Source: Lepturacanthus savala (taxonomy: Eukaryota; Chordata; Actinopteri; Scombriformes; Trichiuridae). Taken from it: a stretch of DNA of 64,000 nucleotides. Of this stretch, positions 57,777 to 64,000 are shown in pieces. The position numbers and the translations under genes are program-made. A model generated the notes under the pieces. It worked only from the letters and a program-made list of their open reading frames with translations. It made no database searches and was not told the origin of the DNA. The stretch is from positions 31,703,920-31,767,919 of the forward strand of contig CM060463.1 of assembly GCA_030544235.1 (NCBI GenBank). The letters are read 5' to 3'. How positions within the stretch are numbered: the stretch's first letter is position 1; the number at the start of each line of letters is the position of its first letter.

Positions 57777-58328
57777 AAGACTCTGAAGTCCATGATCCGT
57801 AAGTTTGTGCACGATGATAATCATAATTGGGATAAATGGCTACATCCGCTCTTGGTTGCAGTGCGCTAGGTACCCCAGGCCTCAACAGGATTTTCTCCCT
57901 TTGAGCTGCTGTTCGGCAGGAAACCACGGGGGGTTCTGGATCTGGTTAAAAGCTGGGAGGACGGTCCAAGCCCAAGTAAGAACGAAGTTCAGTACGTCCT
58001 GGACCTGAGAGCAAAACTCCACACACTAGGGCAGTTATCACGTGAGAATTTGCTCCAGGCCCAGGAACGTCAGCAGCGGCTGTACAACAGAGGATCAAGG
58101 TTAAGACAATTTTCACCGGGAGATAAAGTACTTGTATTGCTCCCATCTTCCAACTCCAAATTACTCGCCAAGTGGCAAGGACCCTTTGTGGTCACACGGC
58201 GAGTGGGTGACGTTGACGTTGTGCGATCTGACAGGGGAGGGGCAACAAAAATTAATCACCTCAACCTCCTTAAAGCTTGGAGAGAGGCGGAGCCTGTCTC
58301 CCTGGTGACGACAATTAGAGAGAGATGA
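57777..58328 (+). pseudogene. Integrase C-terminus, copy 2
   Basis: Resumes integrase after the foldback (LKSMIRKFVHD). A TAG at 57867-57869 replaces the GAG codon of copy 1. The C-terminal region includes LQAQERQQRLYNRGSR and the GPF module (KWQGPFVVTRRVGD). A few residues are missing after VGDVD relative to copy 1. A 2-bp loss in the GA run at about 58320 shifts the frame and ends it at 58326, just before RT. The SINE target site (57836-57860) is uninterrupted. Confidence 0.82.
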
Positions 58329-59790
58329 GTTGGGGCCAGAGGTACCAAAATCGACCAATCCTGCCCCGCTCCGTTGTGAGGACCATCTCTCACTGTCCCA
58401 GGGAGCAGACATTGCCAGGTTGCAGCAGCGCTACGCTGATGTGTTTTCCCCCCTGCCAGGACGCACAAGCCTTATTCAACACCATATCGAGACTCACCCG
58501 GGCGTGACGGTGCGTTCGCGGCCCTATCGGCTACCTGAACACAAGAGAAAAGTGGTTCAGGCTGAATTGAAAGCTATGTTGGAGATGGGTGTAATAGAAG
58601 AGTCCCACGGAGCCTGGTGTAGCCCCATCGTTCTTGTAACCAAGAAAGATGGGTCTATCCAGTTCTGCGTGGACTATCGCAAGGTGAATGATGTTTCACA
58701 GTTTGACGCTTATCCAATGCCCTGGGTCGACGAACTCCTGGATAGCCTGGGCCCTGCTCGCTTTTTCACGACACTGGATTTGACCAAGGGCTACTGGCAG
58801 ATTCCCCTGTCTCCAGAGTCCAAGGAGAAAACGGCCTTCTCCACTCCATACGGTTTGTACCAATTTGTCACACTTCCATTTGGGTTGTTCGGGGCCCCAG
58901 CCACATTTCAACGCCTCATGGACCGGGTGCTGCGCCCCCATGCCGCATATGCTGCCGCCTACCTGGATGATGTCATCATCCACAGTAACACCTGGGCGGA
59001 GCATGTGCGGCAGGTGACCGCGGTGCTCGAGTCATTGAGGCAGGCGGGGCTTACGGCCAACCCAAAGAAGTGTGAAGTTGGACGGAGGGAGGTACGGTAT
59101 CTGGGGTACCACTTGGACGGCGGGCATGTGCGTCCACAGGTAGACAAGACTGCAGCGATTGCAGCCTGCCCAAGGCCCAAGACCAAAAAAGAGGTGCGGC
59201 GTTTTTTGGGGCTGGCCGGCTATTACCGGCGATTTATCCCCAACTTCGCTGAGCTGACCAGCCCCTTAACTGACCTCACCCGAAAGGGTGCTTCAGATCC
59301 GGTCCAGTGGACGGAGCAGTGCCAGGTGTCGCTTGAGAGGGTAAAGCAGGCCCTCTGTGGGGAGCCTCTTCTCCACACACCTAACTTCTCTCTCCCTTTC
59401 GTCCTACAGACTGATGCATCGGGCAGAGGGCTGGGGGCTGTTCTGTCCCAGCGGGTGCGGGGCGTCGACTGCCCAGTGCTTTACATCAGCCGCAAGCTGT
59501 CGGAGAGGGAGGCCAGGTACAGCACGGTGGAGAGGGAGTGCCTGGCCATCCGGTGGGCGGTCGATGCACTGCGGTACTACCTGCTGGGGCGCCCATTCAC
59601 CCTCTGCTTGGACCACGCTCCCCTTCAGTGGCTCCACCGCATGAAGGATGCCAACGCCCGGATCACACGGTGGTATCTAGCTTTACAGCCATTTAAGTTC
59701 ACAGTGATCCATAGGCCGGGGGCACAGATGGCCGTGGCCGACTTCCTTTCCTGCTCCCATGGGGAGGCGGGGGGGGGGAGTAGGTTAGGC
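58329..59790 (+). pseudogene. Reverse transcriptase and RNase H, copy 2 (open)
   Basis: The longest intact coding stretch in the window. RT motifs are FCVDYRKVND, LDLTKGYWQIPL, LPFGLFGAPATFQRLMD and the catalytic YLDD (58960-58971). The linker is KKEVRRFLGLAGYYRRFIPN. RNase H has TDASGRGLGAVLSQ, YSTVERECLAI with its acidic residue, and DHAPLQWL. No stop occurs from 58330 to 59955, where the frame reads on into the LTR; copy 1 stops before its LTR. The frame is cut off from integrase by the upstream 2-bp loss, so it would not be made as part of the polyprotein. No true start codon is identified. Confidence 0.88.
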
Positions 59791-59812
59791 CGGACGGCTC
59801 CCCAGCCTAAGT

Positions 59813-59827
59813 CGGGCGGTGGAGGTA
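59813..59827 (+). other. Polypurine tract
   Basis: GGGCGGTGGAGGTA immediately precedes the 3' LTR start. It is purine-rich, and a G-rich run also occurs at 59765-59780. It is the expected site for plus-strand priming. Confidence 0.55.
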
Positions 59828-60164
59828 TGTGGAGGGGGGCGTGGTGCATCAGCTGTGGGAGAGAGGTGTGGGGAGGGCTCAGGGGAGCGGCGCCAGGTGA
59901 GGGTGATTGGGCAGTTGAGTACAGGTGTGCTAATTACTCTCACCGTCTCTTTTAAAACACGGAAGGAAAGCGACGGACACACCAGAGACCCAGCAGACGG
60001 CAGCATACCGGGCCTGTGATCGGCTACAGTGGGGCCGCGTGCGGTGTGTGTGTGTGTGTGTGGGTTTTCAATAAAGCACGGGAAATACGTTGAACCACGA
60101 AGAGTGGACTTGTTGTGGGTCTGTTCGGTGCCGGGGAACCCACGGGGGCAGCGAGACTGCCACA
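59828..60164 (+). repeat. 3' LTR of copy 2
   Basis: 337 bp with the same ends as the 5' LTR. It has an AATAAA near 60070, an expanded GT run (60045-60062), a short insertion near 60128 (GGTGCCGG) and lacks the 22-bp segment of the 5' LTR. Over comparable bases the two LTRs differ at a few percent of positions, pointing to an old insertion. Confidence 0.93.
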
Positions 60165-60169
60165 TCCAG

Positions 60170-62198
60170 GTTTTACAGAAGTTATTTTACATACTTTTTT
60201 TTAATTTTATTTTTTATTTTTCTTTTATTTTGCAATTTATCAGTGCATATTACTCTGATAATTATGGCAGGTAATGTATTATATGAATAGTCTAAATTAC
60301 AGTATATCTACAGTTATCAACTTGCCCGTCAAGTAAAGTGTTACTGAGGATTTCTAGGTAATGCAGCCTCTGTAGGATTTATTAAAGAATTACCCAGAAA
60401 ACTCCAGCCCCTTACTGTTAGTGGCAAAACAAGTAATAGAGGGCCTCCTACACTCATGACCCCATAACTGACCTTAAAAATGTCTCTCTGGCAATCAACA
60501 CTAGGAAAGGTGATATAAAGGTCAACATAAAATGCAATGTTTTGAAGATACTTAGGCATAAAATATGCCAACCTAACCTTTATGATAGAATGTGCAAACC
60601 CAAGAGTTGCCCATTGAAACACAAATTTCTTCTCCTGTGTAAAGCTTTGTACAAACCCTCTCTCCTGCTCCCAAGTCACTCTAGTGTTCGCTATCTCTTT
60701 TCTCTGTAACCCTGCTGTTGTTAGTGATGTGGGTAAGATGACCTTTACCCACTCCTGAATAGTATAAGAAAACTGTTTTGTAGATGCGAATGAGAATCTT
60801 TGACTATTCACTAAGGAATGGTGTAGGTCTCTAGTGGTAAAATAGACTTTTGCCAAGGGAGAACAGTATCCAACAGTTATCAAAGAGGTCAGACAACTCG
60901 CTTTTCTATACACAAGACAGCTTTTTTTTCATGTGAAAACTGCCAAGGCCTGGGTCTAAGCTGTTAATGTTCCAAGTTCACATTCAGTTTAAAGCAGTTT
61001 CATCCATTCTTTGAGGTCATAAGGTTTAGCAATTCTTATCAAACACCTTGTGTCTCTGTCAAGAGCTCTGTTTATTCAAATTGTCTTGAAATAAATCCAC
61101 TAAAATGTGTATGTCGGTGTATTTTCCACCAAATAAATAAAGGTCTGTTAATCTCTTGCTTTCTGTTCTAAAAAATTCAATGTTTCAGTGCAAAGCTTAT
61201 TTACGACAGCAAACACATTTTAAATGTTCCTCTTCTCGGTTTGTGCTATTTTTTTACAATGTCATGGCATTAAAGTCAACATGGCACAACAAGATAAAAG
61301 GTTCCACTCCCAATTACAAACTCTCATGCAGCAGACAGAATGTAAACTGACACACTGACTGAGGTAATGCACCAGGTTTGTCAGGCCATTACTGTGAAGA
61401 ACATTTCCAAAGTTAGGCATACAAATTATGTGATCCAGTTTTGCTCTTGGTCATTTTTGGGCTGTCTGCAATACAGGCTTAGTATGACATTACCTGATTA
61501 TTTCAGAGCAGTTAATTTCTATGTCTCTGTCTGTTTAGGATGAGGACTGGGCTAGATATGCACACACATCATCTACTGAAAGTCTGTCCATCCTGGAACA
61601 GGTATGAGAATTGGTTGTACTGAACTGTGTGCCACTTAGCACCTAAACACCCTAAGGTGGCTGCATGCTAAGATATACATAGAAAGGGTTTTTGTGTTTA
61701 AAAGCTGGAATTTAACAAAGTGATTTGATTTTTGTGATGCATGTTAAAACTATCATTAAATACATATCAAAGCAACCCTTAAACAATATCTAATAAATAA
61801 GGTCTTATTCAATTGCTCCAAAATCAGGCCAGGTGGATGTTGGGTGAGCATTTGGTTGGGACAGCTTAGAAAGCAACAGGTTGATCAGCAGCACACAATG
61901 ACTAAGTGAGCCTGCCAGCTTTAATAGAACACCCAGGCAGTGATGACATCCTACAAAGTCAGTTAACAAATGAGCAGATGCTGAGCACAGCACAAGTTGA
62001 CATCTGGCTAAAGCAGCTCCTGAAACCTTTGCGTTATATTTACTTATTAAGTTTGTAGAAAAACAGTGAAACACAAATTTGGAAGAATTTGTTTCTCTGA
62101 CCACATAGCATACAAGTGTTAATTTTGCAATGATGAGGAGAAGCTTCTGAAAAATGTTTTGAGCTATGACAAGAACAGATCCTATCTATAAAGAATAA
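60170..62198. other. Intergenic, no gene seen
   Basis: T-rich at 60190-60240, otherwise AT-rich with no recognised element. A 190-codon minus-strand open frame (60341-60913) and a 99-codon one (61805-62104) show no domain I recognise. Confidence 0.45.
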
Positions 62199-62640
62199 AT
62201 GCAATCCTCTCTCCTATTTATTCTTGGCTGGTCTTTACTTGCTACATGCAGGTTGCAGCATTGGTACATTTATATGCATAAGGCTGTTCTTGGCAAATTT
62301 CCATGGTACATTTGTTCTAACTTTCAAATTATATTAAATTCCCTCAATCATAGATCCAGTGCCTGGGTGCATTTTAAAGTCGCTGGTGTGGACTGAGGCA
62401 AGTAAAAGAAGTCCATTTTATTTTGGCCCTTGGTCTTGGAACGACCTTCAGACCAATCTAAGCTGGCCTTACTGATTCTCTTTGTATATTTTTAAACAAA
62501 AACTGCTGAAATATTGTCACCTGCTGCTCTTTTTCTTTGATATTTGGACTTTGCTAAGTTTCATCACTACATTGAGTCAACACTTTTTAGTATAGTATTT
62601 TCTGTTTAAATAAAGGATTGAATTGAATAATTGTTGTTTG
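62199..62640 (+). mobile_element. LINE 3' end relic (CR1/L2- or Rex-like)
   Basis: Two short collinear traces of a non-LTR RT C-terminus: MHKAVLGKFPWYICSNF (the usual hKALhG..PsYL segment, about 62270-62320) and, in another frame, FYFGPWSWNDLQTNL (about 62417-62462, the usual ...W..LP/LQ... motif). A tail AATAAAGGATTGAATTGAAT follows, as in L2-type 3' ends. Frame changes and stops show it is dead. Confidence 0.55.
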
Positions 62641-63784
62641 TTTATATGTGTTTTTTTTTTTTTTTTTTTTTACTGCTGTTGATGTGTTGTAAGATGCTTA
62701 GTTAACTCCATCCTGCGTTTGCACTGACATTTGCACCATTAGATTTTGCCAACCCTCTCATGGGGGGATTTGAATAGAAGAGCACAGTTCTGACGGAAGA
62801 AAAGGTTACTCAGAATGAACACATGCCAGAGTCTGTAACCAAGGTACCAAGGTAGATGCTGCCAATGTTGTGGCCACTGATGGAGTTAGCTTCCACATGT
62901 GATCCAAACAGTGAGAGGGCGCAGTGGAAATTGCTGGTTTAATAGACGTCATGATGACAGATGCATTGTCTAACCCTCATCTGAGCCACACTGTCTATTT
63001 TCTTCACCTGTCTGTATTTTTTATTTCATTGTACCTGTCTGAAAGTAGATGGACGGTATAATTTGAACATATTTTGACTATATTATCACGGTATATTTCC
63101 AATTAACCATATAGATACTCAATAATAAAAATTTGTTTTCAGAAAACATTTTTAATGATTTTTAAAGTCTGCCTCATTAGCCATTCAATGTGTATTACCT
63201 ATACCTATTCAACATGATTATTTTAAAATGGTACACTCAATTGCCCTTAAATTGTGTGCAGGGGTAGCCAGTTACATACATTATGCATTCACAACACTTG
63301 GATTGCAGTAATGAGGAATATTAAAACATTTTTATGTTCTTTTATGGACCTTTTCTTAGCAGCCATAAGTGATTCTGATTATATGGATTTCAGTGGGTGG
63401 TGGAACATCACCCTTCCATGAGTGAAACCTGGATAAGATGAACGCAAACTTATTTCTCCATTTCTCCATCATCAATGACAGCGTCCATGACACAATGAAC
63501 TACCACGTTACCACCACCAATAATGATATTCAAGGAGAAAAAAAAAGAGTGCCTGTCAAATCCCTCTGAGACTGCTCTGCCAGTCCAAGACATTGAGAGA
63601 CCAGGAGACCTAAGCCTGAGACAAAACCAAGACTAAAGACTGTCAAGGCAGAGACAAGACCAAGAGGTCTACATGAGGGGGTTCTTCACCTTGTCAGGAG
63701 AATTTGTCCCAAATACAGTATAAAAAAAACAAACAATCAATGTATATATTTCATTTTATCAGTATTGCTTTCTTTCTGTTTTGG
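62641..63784. other. Intergenic; poly-T and GACCAAGA-like repeat
   Basis: Poly-T at 62650-62671. A degenerate GAGAC(A)AGACCAAGA-type repeat lies at 63585-63672, the complement of the TCTTGG repeat at 22165-22275. No gene recognised. Confidence 0.5.
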
Positions 63785-63905
63785 TAGGGGCAACATGGTG
63801 GCACAGTGGGTAGCACTGTTACCTCCCTGCAAGAAGGTTGTAGGTTCAAGTGGAGTTTGCACGTTTTCCCTGTATTTGAGCAGGTTTTCCAGATTCTTTG
63901 GCTAG
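63785..63905 (+). mobile_element. SINE 5' fragment, diverged
   Basis: GGGGCAACATGGTGGCACAG, then AAGGTTGTAGGTTCAAG and TGGAGTTTGCACGTTTTCCC match the SINE head and first part of the body, with a deletion after the B box. The 3' half is absent. Confidence 0.7.
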
Positions 63906-64000
63906 ATAATAGAAAACACAAAAATATAAATGATAAACATAACAATTACATGAATTTATGAGTAGAACTATATACATATTTGGGGAAACTATTACATCAC

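Larger units (their letters stand above)
52762..60164 (+). mobile_element. Gmr1-type Ty3/gypsy retrotransposon, copy 2 (full span)
   Basis: Two LTRs in the same orientation bound gag, protease, integrase, RT and RNase H in that order. The 5 bases outside are TCCAG on both sides (52757-52761, 60165-60169), a clean target duplication. Integrase precedes RT, as in copy 1. A foldback-like element (56510-57776) interrupts integrase, and a 1,395-bp tandem duplication repeats the zinc-knuckle-to-integrase segment. Frameshifts in gag and integrase, a stop at 57867 and a frameshift before RT make it inactive. Confidence 0.94.

Noticed and set aside
60341..60913. 190-codon minus-strand open frame
   Set aside because: Fairly long but without any motif I recognise and with no flanking element structure. 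A frameshift-aware protein search would decide it. I do not call it a gene.

Overview
This window reads as vertebrate nuclear DNA, most likely from a teleost fish. It is AT-rich and full of microsatellites. It carries repeat families typical of fish: tRNA-headed SINEs, hAT elements, a Tol2-like hAT end, an RTE-like LINE tail, a Tx1/L1-like LINE relic and a Ty3/gypsy element of the Gmr1 type. I find no convincing host protein-coding exon, tRNA gene, CRISPR array or prokaryotic feature. The window looks like intergenic or deep intronic sequence whose recognisable content is mobile DNA in layers of different age.

Layout. 0.76-2.35 kb: a hAT element with a perfect 8-bp target duplication. 6.1-6.5 kb: a small hAT-type MITE. 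7.55-7.98 kb: an LTR-like block. 12.3-15.5 kb: a broken antisense gag-like reading frame split by a 2.2-kb hAT element that carries a decayed BED-finger transposase; the target duplication is 7/8 and the gag frame is continuous across the empty site. SINE copies lie near 15.8, 21.1, 37.2, 45.1, 46.0, 51.9 and 63.8 kb. 23.8-24.7 kb: a TIR element flanked by TA. 34.5-35.0 kb: the 3' end of an RTE-like LINE.

35.3-39.8 kb: gypsy copy 1, rearranged at both LTRs, without its protease, and with a SINE in its integrase. Just after it is a 196-bp fragment of 28S rRNA. 40.9-44.0 kb: a Tc1-like end, a Tx1/L1-like LINE relic, a degenerate minisatellite and a hAT MITE. 52.8-60.2 kb: gypsy copy 2, with both LTRs and a TCCAG target duplication.

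In both gypsy copies the integrase (HHCC, DDE, GPF) lies upstream of reverse transcriptase and RNase H. That is the Ty1/copia order in an element whose proteins are Ty3/gypsy-like, and it is the hallmark of the Gmr1 group. Copy 2 also holds the most unusual structure here: a 1.27-kb foldback-like element with an 8-bp target duplication. Its long arms are arrays of an 18-nt perfect palindrome. A later 1,395-bp tandem duplication ends 21 to 25 bp inside that element.

No element looks functional. Every coding region is interrupted by stops, frameshifts, deletions or insertions; copy 2 RT-RNase H is the longest open stretch. The value of the window is that empty sites, target duplications and cross-cutting breakpoints give a relative order of events.
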